A stretch of 64,000 nucleotides of DNA, from the NCBI GenBank assembly GCA_937915865.1, contig CALGIG010000045.1, positions 206,046-270,045 on the forward strand, read 5' to 3'. The number at the start of each line of letters is the position of its first letter. The first letter of the stretch is position 1. This stretch comes from an uncultured Prolixibacteraceae bacterium (GTDB taxonomy: Bacteria > Bacteroidota > Bacteroidia > Bacteroidales > Prolixibacteraceae). This document shows positions 53,149 to 61,130 of this stretch, piece after piece. Both the position numbers and the translations under genes were made by a program. Under the pieces are notes generated by a model that was given only the letters and a program-made list of their open reading frames with translations, had not been told where the DNA came from and searched no databases.

Positions 53149-53197
53149 AAAAACAGCCGTAAGAAAATCCTTTGAAGGAACTCTTAGGGCTGTTTTT
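53149..53197. terminator. Bidirectional terminator between the Mrr-like and excisionase-like genes
   Basis: Stem of AAAAACAGCC/GGCTGTTTTT extended by AAG-type pairs with one mismatch (53149-53164 with 53182-53197) and a ~17-nt loop, with an A-run before and T-run after. It separates convergent genes ending at 53106 and 53222. Confidence 0.85.
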
Positions 53198-53221
53198 GCT
53201 ATCGGCAAACGGGAACGAAGA

Positions 53222-53548
53222 TTACCTGAAGGCCGGACGAAGGCCTGTATCAAGGATAGCCTGTATATCGCTTTCCCGAAATAGTATCTTGCCCCCTACT
53301 TGCAGATAGGCTATGTTTCCGGTGTAACGCCATTCCTGTAACGTGCGGCGGCTAACTTTCAGGCGTTCCGAAACCTCAATGTCGGTCAGGTATCGTTCAC
53401 CATAGAACAATGGCTTGGTATTTTCCGCTATTCTTTCAATTCCTTCCAGTAGTTCATCGAGCGAAGCGAAGAAACCGGCGACCTCCGGGCTATCCTGGGT
53501 TATGAGGTCATCCCCGGTATCAAAATACCCAAAAATTCTATTTCCCAT
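53222..53548 (-). CDS. Helix-turn-helix excisionase-like protein (Xis2-type) A
   Basis: 108 residues with a MerR/excisionase-type winged HTH in the C-terminal half: YLTDIEVSERLKVSRRTLQEWRYTGNIAYLQVGGKILFRESDI (about residues 53-95). Size and arrangement match the small Xis proteins of CTnDOT-type elements that bend DNA for excision. It overlaps the preceding gene by 11 bases. Confidence 0.85.
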   Translation of the reverse strand: MGNRIFGYFDTGDDLITQDSPEVAGFFASLDELLEGIERIAENTKPLFYGERYLTDIEVSERLKVSRRTLQEWRYTGNIAYLQVGGKILFRESDIQAILDTGLRPAFR

Positions 53549-53837
53549 TGCGTACCTCCTTTCTTGTGAGGGATGCGTCCAAAAACTTCTTTACATCCTC
53601 CCTTCTGTAATATACCTTATGGGTTATCATTGTAAAACCCAGCTTACCGGTTTCACGGAGCGTTTGCACCGTCCGTTTGGTCACACCCAATATTTCACAA
53701 ACGTCTTGACTGTCCAACCATTCTTTCAAATCCTTGCTTTCACTGCATTTGCGCAAGGCGGCCACCTTTCGTACAGTTGCCTGAAAGCGTTCCATCATCG
53801 CCTCGTATGTACGGGCTTCTATGCTTATTATTTCCAT
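53538..53837 (-). CDS. Helix-turn-helix excisionase-like protein (Xis2-type) B
   Basis: 99 residues with the HTH SQDVCEILGVTKRTVQTLRETGKLGFTMITHKVYYRREDVKKFLDA (about residues 44-89). Pairs with the previous gene as the CTnDOT Xis2c/Xis2d-like pair. Minus strand, divergent from the upstream tail region. Confidence 0.85.
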   Translation of the reverse strand: MEIISIEARTYEAMMERFQATVRKVAALRKCSESKDLKEWLDSQDVCEILGVTKRTVQTLRETGKLGFTMITHKVYYRREDVKKFLDASLTRKEVRNGK

Positions 53838-53959
53838 CTTTCATTTTTTAGTAGTTTACTATCACGGGAGAATAAAGATAAACCGATTATTCGTGCTGTG
53901 TATCAGAATAATGATCTGTGGAAGCATCAGGCAGCGAGTGGCGCAGGGCAAAGCCAAAT

Positions 53960-53980
53960 AAGCCCAACAAGGGGCTTTTT
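53960..53980 (+). terminator. Small hairpin with T-run
   Basis: AAGCCC-N6-GGGCTT followed by TTT (53960-53980). It lies just past the stop of a truncated minus-strand gene tail and upstream of the xis genes; on the plus strand it resembles a terminator, on the minus strand the U-run is weak. Confidence 0.5.
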
Positions 53981-53983
53981 GCT

Positions 53984-54168
53984 TTATATTTCTACAATAA
54001 CATTTTCATAGCTCGAATCAAGAGTAGCCCTGGGGGTTTGGTCTCGATTCAGTTCTGTTTTTGTATATGCAGAAACTCTACGGGAAAGATAGTCGCTTAA
54101 TAATCTATCGGTAATATATTTGTCGTTTTTAATAACTTCTTTTACACCACCATTTAATACATCATATT
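53984..54168 (-). pseudogene. C-terminal tail of an interrupted gene
   Basis: In a different frame from the Argonaute gene, about 60 codons between the ago stop and 53984 read as protein-like sequence (GGVKEVIKNDKYITDRLLSD, then YLSRRVSAYTKTELNRDQTP) ending at a stop. No in-frame start was found. It looks like the 3' end of an ICE gene cut off when the SPARTA module inserted. No family recognised. Confidence 0.45.
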
Positions 54169-55680
54169 TTAGATGTAATGCTTGAAAGGCAAAATTCCTG
54201 TCTTTATGTCTTTTCCTGCGGTAAGAATCTCACCAATGGAATCTGCAAATTTTAGAGTAACTGGCACTCCATCTCCATAGATACATGCATTGTAATTCAA
54301 CTTTGTTAAACTCAAAATATCTTTACACACAGTATCAATATTTGCACTTCCCCTTGTTATTGCGATGTCAACCGGATTCGGTGTTTCCAACCCCATTTGT
54401 GTCTTAAATCTTGGAATAAACCCTTTTGTCCACAATATGGCTTTTGAATCATCGTATTGCAACATTGTTCCTCTTGGCACACAATAAGAGAAACCTCTAT
54501 AAAGCTTAAATGTGCCGTTAGCCCTAATCCTAACCCCAATAATTTGTGATTTTCCTTGTACGGCATCTTCAAACCCCTTCCACTCAACGTCATCAAAATA
54601 TGTTTTCGCATGAATGAATATTTCTTTCGGATAGTTTCCGAATTTGCTGTAGTATGATTCTAATGATTGAGAAATAATTTCATAAGCATCTTGTTCAGAC
54701 AAGTGGAATTCTCCACTTTTTGGATTCCACCAAGGGCCAACATTCCCTTTGAAAACCATACCATCTCCCGAATCTAAAAACATTTGAGCAGCACAACAAG
54801 CATTCTTGTTTTTAGAATCAGATTCTATTTTTTTATAGACTAAACCAAGGTAGCAAACGCCATCTCTAACATCTCCTAGTTTCCAAGGAAGTCCACCTAA
54901 TTTGTAATATAATGTGTTCGCAATATTCCATGCTTTGGCTGTGTCGAATTTTCGTTCATCATCAATTCGCTTTTGGGGATAGATATCTTCGTATGCGATT
55001 TTACTTTCTCGGATTATTTGAGTAACAATTTTTGATGATAATATTTTCGCTTTTAATTGGTTATGAAAATTTACTTCAAACTCGTACGCTTCTCTTAGCA
55101 TATCCTTTTCTTCCTGAAAGAATAAGTCCATTTGGGCAGAATTACGGTCTTGTTTCTTTAGCCCAACATTGACGTTCTCATCTGATTTTGGAATTTTAGA
55201 ATTGGGGCGTCCAAACTGATAGATAATTTCAGGAATGACAACAAACCAAACATCAACAGGCATTTCTTCCTTTTCTGTGTATTCGATTAATTGTGTTACA
55301 TACAAGTTTACCCAATTATGAACCCGTTGGTGAGAGTCTGTATAATTCAAATACTTATTGATTTCATCTTCTTTAATGTCAATTTGAATGACATTATCAA
55401 AATTGACCGATATTCCAAAAATGGTTTCTATTCCAGGAAAATTAGGGCGTGCTATGCTGGGGTCTGGATTAATGACTGGCGAATGGATTTTTTTCAAATA
55501 ACCAATCATTTTATCTCTAAGCCCCTTGGTCCCGATAATACCAATGTTCTTAACCCCTCGTATTTTCATCTGGTCAAAAGGGCCAAATAACATTAATCCA
55601 TCTCTTGGGTCAATCGCTTTTTGAGCATTTCCAAATGTCAAAAGCGGTTCATCAATGTATTTAAGCACTGGTTCAATCAT
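54169..55680 (-). CDS. Short prokaryotic Argonaute (MID-PIWI) of a SPARTA defence system
   Basis: 503 residues, close to characterised short pAgos. It lacks PAZ and N domains; the MID-PIWI region is the whole protein. A characteristic segment is NTLYYKLGGLPWKLGD (about residues 255-270), a PIWI hallmark, followed by GDGMVFKGNVGPWWNPKS and IYGDGVPVTLKFADS. The terminus LPFKHYI is typical. Catalytic DEDX residues are not conserved in this class, so it binds guide RNA and target DNA without cutting. With TIR-APAZ it forms a heterodimer that, upon target recognition, oligomerises and degrades NAD. Starts 8 bases inside the TIR-APAZ gene. Confidence 0.9.
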   Translation of the reverse strand: MIEPVLKYIDEPLLTFGNAQKAIDPRDGLMLFGPFDQMKIRGVKNIGIIGTKGLRDKMIGYLKKIHSPVINPDPSIARPNFPGIETIFGISVNFDNVIQIDIKEDEINKYLNYTDSHQRVHNWVNLYVTQLIEYTEKEEMPVDVWFVVIPEIIYQFGRPNSKIPKSDENVNVGLKKQDRNSAQMDLFFQEEKDMLREAYEFEVNFHNQLKAKILSSKIVTQIIRESKIAYEDIYPQKRIDDERKFDTAKAWNIANTLYYKLGGLPWKLGDVRDGVCYLGLVYKKIESDSKNKNACCAAQMFLDSGDGMVFKGNVGPWWNPKSGEFHLSEQDAYEIISQSLESYYSKFGNYPKEIFIHAKTYFDDVEWKGFEDAVQGKSQIIGVRIRANGTFKLYRGFSYCVPRGTMLQYDDSKAILWTKGFIPRFKTQMGLETPNPVDIAITRGSANIDTVCKDILSLTKLNYNACIYGDGVPVTLKFADSIGEILTAGKDIKTGILPFKHYI

Positions 55681-57064
55681 CGGATTCTCCTTCTTCGTTT
55701 AATTCTTCAATATATGCTTCTACTTTATTAATATCCATTTTGGCGTTGGGGTCATTATAGCCCACTTCACTCCAAAACATTTCTGGCCATTCTTTCATTT
55801 CCAAATCATATTCATCGCTTGCAGAAACCTTAATCTTGATTTTACCATCTTCATCTTTCAGCCGCTGAATAAAGGCTAATTGCAAATCTCTCCATTCTTC
55901 GTTGAAAAATCGTTTTCCTTTTTTTCTTCTATAGACATGTTGTTTTTTGTCATCATTAATAATCTTAAATCCATCGGAAGTAAACAGGATATGAGACTTT
56001 ATAGAGAATCCAACGATCGGAAATAGAATTGTTTGAATGGAAATGGCATAGTGCCAAGAACCGATGTCCTCATATTTCCCTATAATAGATTTTGATTTTT
56101 TTCTTTTCCCAAACGGATATGTAAAATCTATTTTCTTTACCCAATCGTATCTTGGTAAGAAATATGCTATCCTCTTATTAGACATCTCATGTTTCTTTAG
56201 CCATTTTTGCCAAAATAAATTTGATGCAATGCAGCAATACAATAATCTTTTGAAATGATTTTCCACATCTCTATGTTGCGGAAATTTGTCCGATTCAAAT
56301 CCTTCGAGAACGTCAGTTAATGAAAATATATATGTCCTTTCAGGTAATACTTCAATTTGTTCACCATCTCTTGGCACTACAAAATTTAGTTTCTTGTCAA
56401 ACGACGATAGTGTATTTGACTGAAGACTGATTGGAATATCTTTATTGAAATCTCGAATTGCTCTGGCTTGCGCAGCATTCGTAAACTGATACATATAAAA
56501 TTGCTGAGGGATGTCCTTGATTTGCCACCATGAGGTATAATACAATTCCGTCTTTGAGATGATTGAGCAATTTGATATATATTCATTTTCATACCATTCT
56601 GAAAAAGTCGATTCTATATTCATTGACTTTTTAGGAACAGCATCCTTTTCTAGTTTCTTTAGCAATTGTTTTAGGCCGTCAGCCCAATTGTCATTGAATG
56701 GAATGTGATTAATGTTTGGCAATCCAATTGCCAAGTTGTATGGAGATTCATCTATATGCAGAGGGATAACAAAATCTTGCAACCTATGTTGAGAAGCTAT
56801 ACTTTTAGCATATTCGATTTCGTTTTCAATCCCTTGTTTAAGAACACCATCCTTCGTTACAATATTCTTTGAATATACGAATAAGACTTTGATAGAGTTT
56901 TCAATGGCTTTCTGTATTGTCGGCCAAAAACGTTCACCTCCCAATAATCCGTCCTTATCTATCCATGTATTGTAACCAAGCATTTCTAATCGTGATGCTA
57001 TCCATATGGAAAACTCGTTGTCTTGCGGTGTTGCATGACTTATAAATATAGTGTCTCTTGCCAT
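55673..57064 (-). CDS. TIR-APAZ NADase effector of a SPARTA defence system
   Basis: 463 residues. The TIR domain occupies about residues 1-140: DTIFISHATPQDNEFSIWIA, WIDKDGLLGGERFWPTIQKA and ENEIEYAKS with the likely catalytic glutamate (Glu82, by alignment with TIR NADases; Glu80 possible). The remaining ~320 residues form the APAZ region that pairs with the Argonaute. The system kills or arrests the infected or plasmid-invaded cell by depleting NAD. Translationally coupled to ago (8-base overlap) and begins 3 bases after the XRE gene stop. Confidence 0.9.
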   Translation of the reverse strand: MARDTIFISHATPQDNEFSIWIASRLEMLGYNTWIDKDGLLGGERFWPTIQKAIENSIKVLFVYSKNIVTKDGVLKQGIENEIEYAKSIASQHRLQDFVIPLHIDESPYNLAIGLPNINHIPFNDNWADGLKQLLKKLEKDAVPKKSMNIESTFSEWYENEYISNCSIISKTELYYTSWWQIKDIPQQFYMYQFTNAAQARAIRDFNKDIPISLQSNTLSSFDKKLNFVVPRDGEQIEVLPERTYIFSLTDVLEGFESDKFPQHRDVENHFKRLLYCCIASNLFWQKWLKKHEMSNKRIAYFLPRYDWVKKIDFTYPFGKRKKSKSIIGKYEDIGSWHYAISIQTILFPIVGFSIKSHILFTSDGFKIINDDKKQHVYRRKKGKRFFNEEWRDLQLAFIQRLKDEDGKIKIKVSASDEYDLEMKEWPEMFWSEVGYNDPNAKMDINKVEAYIEELNEEGESDD

Positions 57065-57067
57065 ATT

Positions 57068-57271
57068 TTATTTCTTTGTTGAAACAAGTATGTCTTTCAC
57101 ATCCACTTTCAAGGCATTGGCAATTTTCACTAACGTTTCAAGCGAAGGTTGTGATTCGTTAGTACACCAACGGGAAACAGTAGCTTCATTCTTTTCCAAA
57201 GTTTCTGCCAACCATTTTCCGGTTTTATTCTGCTCCACGAGTACGACTTTTAACCTATTTATCTGTTTCAT
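57068..57271 (-). CDS. XRE-type helix-turn-helix regulator upstream of SPARTA
   Basis: 67 residues, a single HTH_3 domain: KTGKWLAETLEKNEATVSRWCTNESQPSLETLVKIANALKVDVKDIL (about residues 16-62). It ends 3 bases before the TIR-APAZ start, so it is the first gene of a three-gene operon and is a likely repressor of it. A -7-like element TATATTTG lies on the minus strand at 57303 down to 57296. Confidence 0.85.
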   Translation of the reverse strand: MKQINRLKVVLVEQNKTGKWLAETLEKNEATVSRWCTNESQPSLETLVKIANALKVDVKDILVSTKK

Positions 57272-57367
57272 CGGTCAAATTCTTGATGTATTTTGCAAAT
57301 ATAATGATTTATATTGAACTATTTAATGCAGATAGACTTTTAGTTATCAACATTTTAAGCAATTAAA

Positions 57368-57390
57368 AAGCCGAGCAAAATACTCGGCTT
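57368..57390 (-). terminator. Rho-independent terminator after the 57447-57863 gene
   Basis: Stem AAGCCGAG/CTCGGCTT with a 7-nt loop. On the minus strand it is followed by TTTTTAATT, so it terminates the upstream-lying minus-strand gene 57447-57863 before the SPARTA promoter. Confidence 0.8.
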
Positions 57391-57446
57391 GAAAAACACT
57401 ACAAATTATCTTTATTTCCATTTTTTAGCAAGTTAGAGCTAATTTG

Positions 57447-57863
57447 TCAGTTAAAATTATGCCGTTTCATCGGCTCCAGCGTAGAGAATTTTGAGAACGG
57501 ATAATACTTTTGTTCGCTCCCCTCCATTTGCCACCACTCCACAAGGCCGTACTTTTTGACAAACCAATCCAGCCGGGCGTTGTCAATATCAATATAAGCC
57601 GTTATAAACGGGTGCTGGGACAAGGGAAAAGCAACCGTAGTCGCATCGGGGAAGCCTTCAAAATCTTCGTGAAAAACAAAGTGATTTTGACACTCAACAC
57701 TAATATTCTTAAGTATCTCATCATCGGATAGGGTTATCTCACAATGTCCTTCCATCCCCGGTTGATCATATTCGATCAATAATTTGCCGACCTTGCAGGC
57801 ATCGCGGTACAGATCGCGTAACTGTTCCACCTCTAAATGTTTGAGTGGAAAAAATCGTTCCAT
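57447..57863 (-). CDS. Hypothetical ICE protein, 138 residues
   Basis: Soluble, acidic to neutral protein with no recognised family. Segments include DLYRDACKVGKLLIEYDQPG, and KKYGLVEWWQMEGSEQKYYPF near the C-terminus. Codon use is higher in GC than the SPARTA genes beside it and similar to the ICE backbone. Terminated by the hairpin at 57368-57390. Confidence 0.6.
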   Translation of the reverse strand: MERFFPLKHLEVEQLRDLYRDACKVGKLLIEYDQPGMEGHCEITLSDDEILKNISVECQNHFVFHEDFEGFPDATTVAFPLSQHPFITAYIDIDNARLDWFVKKYGLVEWWQMEGSEQKYYPFSKFSTLEPMKRHNFN

Positions 57864-58334
57864 ATTGCCTGTATTTTAATTAGTGTATCAAATATACTTG
57901 AAATATTTTGGCTGCCAATCATTTGTCCGATATTGGCAGGGTGTGGCGTTGTTTGTCCTAATCCCCGCCAATGGAATTTGACCCACGGATGCAGAATTGA
58001 ACCGTGGGATCGATGTTTTTTCCGTCCGTATCTTTTTATTATTTCTTCCCCGTTTAGCGGAATGCCATCGAAGCCTAATGAGAGTTCGATTTCAGGCGCA
58101 AAGGTATTTCCGTGTTCTTCACGCCGCCGCAAGGTCAAGCCCTGGCGGGTTTGTCGAAAAATCTTCCTCTTTCCCTTCCTTCAGCTATCCGGGTGAGCGT
58201 ATTTATTCGCCAAAACCTTGCACGGCTAAACACTACCTTTTTTAAGCTCCTGAAACTCGAACACTCCTCACCGGCTCCGATACGGCATAGCGTTAAAAAA
58301 AAAGTCAGAAATTATGATACGAGCAGAAAAAAAT
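57864..58334. other. Non-coding or leader region with a weak overlapping frame
   Basis: About 470 GC-richer bases between opposed genes. A 101-codon minus-strand frame (57833-58138) overlaps the start of the preceding gene by 31 bases; it opens MTLRRREEHGNTFAPEIEL and shows no family, so I treat it as doubtful (confidence about 0.25). The segment near 58120-58190 has the base composition of conserved ICE leader DNA; I found no clear origin of transfer. Confidence 0.4.
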
Positions 58335-58559
58335 ATGAAACATCGATCCTCCTACCTTCCAATTAGCATAGGTTGGGTTTTAAAGATAGGGTTTGCAGTT
58401 GCAGGATTCGCCCTGTGGGGCTGGTCTTTCGTGGCGGTGGTTACGGGAGTGTATATTGGGTTTAAATTCCTGAAAGGGCTTCTTTCCTGCCTTCTCTCGC
58501 TTCTCATTCTGGCGGTAGCAATTGCACTTTTAGTAACAATCATTTTTCTAACATTCTAA
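58335..58559 (+). CDS. Small membrane protein, ICE-associated
   Basis: 74 residues from ATG 58335 (seven more codons if the frame opens at 58314). Two hydrophobic segments: ISIGWVLKIGFAVAGFALWG and LLSCLLSLLILAVAIALLVT. Function unknown; it is at the head of a plus-strand string of ICE genes (to 60923). Confidence 0.6.
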   Translation: MKHRSSYLPISIGWVLKIGFAVAGFALWGWSFVAVVTGVYIGFKFLKGLLSCLLSLLILAVAIALLVTIIFLTF

Positions 58560-58570
58560 AAATTACAGTC

Positions 58571-59566
58571 ATGGCAAAAAAATATTTATTGTTTGCAGGC
58601 AAGGAAATCGACACCGATAAACAGACCGTAGAAGTTAATCAGGTTATCCAATTGGAGGGATACAGTTACGACAAGTATGTAGTGTACGAAATTGCCAAAA
58701 ATCAGTGGGGTATCACCTATAAACTGATAAACCTCCGTACAAAGGAGTTCGGTACGTCCGACTTAATCAGGCCATTGAGCGAAAAATTCGGGATAGGTCA
58801 CTATTACGATGATAAGAACCCTCAGTCTTTAGATGCTTTCGAGGTAGCCGTACTTCGGCAGGAAGCACAGGCGAAAGCCGATTCCGATGCAAAAGCCGAA
58901 CAGCAGGAGAAGCAACGGCGGGAACAGGTTGCTGCCGTTGGACGGGAACGCCTCAAAGGGATAATCCCCGCCGGTGCGCAAGCCGTTATTATCGCCTGTG
59001 AACGGGAAGACGAATCAGATTCACAAACCGACTATTTTGCATCAAGAACTGTCCATACCGTGATTTTAGGCTTTTCCACCCACACGAAAAACAACTTTCA
59101 GGAAATGCGTAACCATGCGGGAAACTTCGGGGGAACTGCCTACCTGACAGAGAAAAACGAAGAGTACGAACACCGTGAAAATTACACGGGCGGTCATGGG
59201 TACTATTTAGGCGAAAGCAAATATCATGGTTGGATTATCGAAAAAGAACAGATATACGACCGTGAGCACTTTATAGAACGGTATGCCTACACCGCAGGGG
59301 ATGAGGCGAATATCCGTATCAAAGTCGCTCCTCAGGCGGCAGAGGCAACCGAAACAGCAGAACCGGTAACAGGCAATTACACTATTGTTGAGTATTCCGA
59401 GAAGTCGGTAGCCATATTCGGCGACACGAAAGCCATTAAAAAACAGCTTGCAGCATTGGGCGGACGCTTCAATATGTACCTCGCCCTGAACGGGAAAAAG
59501 TGTGCAGGATGGATTTTCCAAAAGAGCAAAGAGGACGATTTGCGCCGGTTGGTAAACCTCAATTAA
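58571..59566 (+). CDS. ICE-associated protein with coiled coil, unknown function
   Basis: 331 residues. The first ~95 residues form a globular part (YLLFAGKEIDTDKQTVEVNQ), then a charged Ala/Gln/Glu coiled coil (about 98-125: KADSDAKAEQQEKQRREQVA), a domain with GGHGYYLGESKYHGWIIEKE (about 213-230), and a C-terminal domain FGDTKAIKKQLAALGGRFN and GWIFQKSKEDDLRRLV. The latter is common in Bacteroidota mobile elements. No enzymatic motif seen. Confidence 0.65.
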   Translation: MAKKYLLFAGKEIDTDKQTVEVNQVIQLEGYSYDKYVVYEIAKNQWGITYKLINLRTKEFGTSDLIRPLSEKFGIGHYYDDKNPQSLDAFEVAVLRQEAQAKADSDAKAEQQEKQRREQVAAVGRERLKGIIPAGAQAVIIACEREDESDSQTDYFASRTVHTVILGFSTHTKNNFQEMRNHAGNFGGTAYLTEKNEEYEHRENYTGGHGYYLGESKYHGWIIEKEQIYDREHFIERYAYTAGDEANIRIKVAPQAAEATETAEPVTGNYTIVEYSEKSVAIFGDTKAIKKQLAALGGRFNMYLALNGKKCAGWIFQKSKEDDLRRLVNLN

Positions 59567-59618
59567 AAACAGATTATTAACATGGGGCGGAGCAATCCGC
59601 CCCACAATACCTCAAGTC

Positions 59619-60230
59619 ATGGATTATAAAAAATTATCGGTATCCGAAAAGATAGAGCAGGTACGGCAATATCGCCCATATAAGGAAGAACGGCGATACA
59701 TGGCTATTTACCTGATAGCCTTGCGCCGGAACGACCGGAAGACGATTGACAAATACGAAAGATTTGGCGACAATCCCCGCCACATCATTATGAACCGCAG
59801 GGCATACGACAGGGGGCAATTATTCGGGTTCACTGCCAAAACCCTGAACGAACACGGCTGGCTGGAAAACGCCAAATTTACGAACGTCGAACAGATCGAA
59901 TTTATCGACCGCAAGGGCTGGGCGGCGTTTAATTACGTTACCATCGGGCAGGGAGCAAACGGCAAATGGAGTTACGGAGCCAGCTATTCGACCGGTGGAT
60001 CGGGTGGCGGTTACGGGCTGGGGATATGGGGAAAGGTTTACAATAACCGGAAAGAGTGCCTTACAGCCGCTTTACGGGAGCTATTAAGCCGCCATGCCCA
60101 GCAGCGGGAACGCCTCAAAAACGACCCGACCAATTTTAACCCCACTTTGTCAAATACGGTTGTAAGGCAGGTGGAAACCATGTTACAGGAAATGACCGCA
60201 GCTAGGCAGTTAACCCTATTATTCAGCTAA
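59619..60230 (+). CDS. Hypothetical ICE protein with Gly-rich segment
   Basis: 203 residues. N-terminal half is helical and basic (EERRYMAIYLIALRRNDRKT), followed by a glycine-rich stretch (SYSTGGSGGGYGLGIWGKVY, about residues 123-142) and a helical C-terminus. No family recognised. Second of the plus-strand backbone genes. Confidence 0.6.
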   Translation: MDYKKLSVSEKIEQVRQYRPYKEERRYMAIYLIALRRNDRKTIDKYERFGDNPRHIIMNRRAYDRGQLFGFTAKTLNEHGWLENAKFTNVEQIEFIDRKGWAAFNYVTIGQGANGKWSYGASYSTGGSGGGYGLGIWGKVYNNRKECLTAALRELLSRHAQQRERLKNDPTNFNPTLSNTVVRQVETMLQEMTAARQLTLLFS

Positions 60231-60245
60231 TTAAAAGGTATAAAA

Positions 60246-60548
60246 ATGGAAACAACAGGTACAACAACAATCATTCAGGTAATTACAAAGGCGAAGATTA
60301 GTATTAATGAATATGTTCCCAAAGAAGTTACAAGGAAAGAAAAAGAACCTGAGTTTGAGGAACACCACAAGCAACCCGAAGAATTCAAACTGTTTATAGG
60401 TTTTAGACAGTTAGGCATCTTTGGCAGCATTATGGAAGCAAAAAAATACGCTGACCGTAGCGGGCTATGGGGCGCTTTCAACCTCTTAGGAGATAAAGGC
60501 TACCGGGACAACTGGTATGTGTTTGAAAGCGAAGTAAACAAGGAATAA
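60246..60548 (+). CDS. Hypothetical ICE protein, 100 residues
   Basis: Polar protein with a charged middle (KEVTRKEKEPEFEEHHKQPE) and a C-terminus reading FGSIMEAKKYADRSGLWGAF. Not recognised. It starts 15 bases after the previous gene. Confidence 0.55.
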   Translation: METTGTTTIIQVITKAKISINEYVPKEVTRKEKEPEFEEHHKQPEEFKLFIGFRQLGIFGSIMEAKKYADRSGLWGAFNLLGDKGYRDNWYVFESEVNKE

Positions 60549-60571
60549 ACCAATAAATTACAGGAATCAAG

Positions 60572-60748
60572 ATGACAATTAAGAACATCACGGGAAAGGT
60601 TATTGAAGTGACCGGCATCTACGCCGCTATCCAGCAATGCGAAATGTACAAAACAGCCCTTTTAAAACCTCATCCGGTCATACCAGGAAGACCACGCCTT
60701 TATATGGTAGCAGTTAAAATAACTGAAAACCAGATAAATAATAAATGA
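60572..60748 (+). CDS. Small hypothetical ICE protein, 58 residues
   Basis: Read directly from the sequence: ATG 60572 to TGA 60748. It contains ITGKVIEVTGIYAAIQQCEM and HPVIPGRPRLYMVAVKI. Protein-like composition, same strand and spacing (23 bases after the previous gene) as its neighbours, no family recognised. Confidence 0.5.
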   Translation: MTIKNITGKVIEVTGIYAAIQQCEMYKTALLKPHPVIPGRPRLYMVAVKITENQINNK

Positions 60749-60770
60749 TTTACTGGCAAGCACAAAAAAG

Positions 60771-60923
60771 ATGGAGCAGAGCAAACGGCTCACCAAAGAA
60801 GATATGGTCTATGAAATCGGGAGTATTGAAGCCTATCACCCCGCCACCCTGTATTGGGACACCCTAAAGCATGACGAAATTCGGAGCTTATTTAATGACC
60901 TTTTCGGGACAGCAATCAGTTGA
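60771..60923 (+). CDS. Small hypothetical ICE protein, 50 residues
   Basis: ATG 60771 to TGA 60923, opening MEQSKRLTKEDMVYEIGSIE and containing HPATLYWDTLKHDEIRSL. A second frame from ATG 60744 is possible but less protein-like. No family recognised. Confidence 0.45.
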   Translation: MEQSKRLTKEDMVYEIGSIEAYHPATLYWDTLKHDEIRSLFNDLFGTAIS

Positions 60924-61088
60924 ACAATTCGGGTGGATTTTTTCGCCAGTTTCTTTTTCCATGAGCCAAAAAGCGATGCGGTGAAAAAGAAACAAAAAGC
61001 CAATTACATCATTTTCCTGTTTATTGACAAGGGAAATTATTTGCAAGTAATTGATTCTTAGAAAGAAATAAAAATCAGGGATTATTCC

Positions 61089-61096
61089 TATCTTTG
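61089..61096 (+). promoter_or_regulatory. -7 promoter element of the AbiJ-like gene
   Basis: TATCTTTG fits TAnnTTTG exactly, 35 bases before the start codon of the AbiJ-like gene. Confidence 0.5.
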
Positions 61097-61130
61097 GAAC
61101 CTTATTTTTAATTGTTTTCATTCAAAAACA

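Noticed and set aside
57833..58138. 101-codon minus-strand frame
   Set aside because: It overlaps the start of a better-supported gene and lies in leader-like DNA; no family, so it is only mentioned under the intergenic region.
60744..60866. Alternative 40-codon frame from ATG 60744
   Set aside because: Less protein-like than the overlapping 60771-60923 frame and without family similarity.
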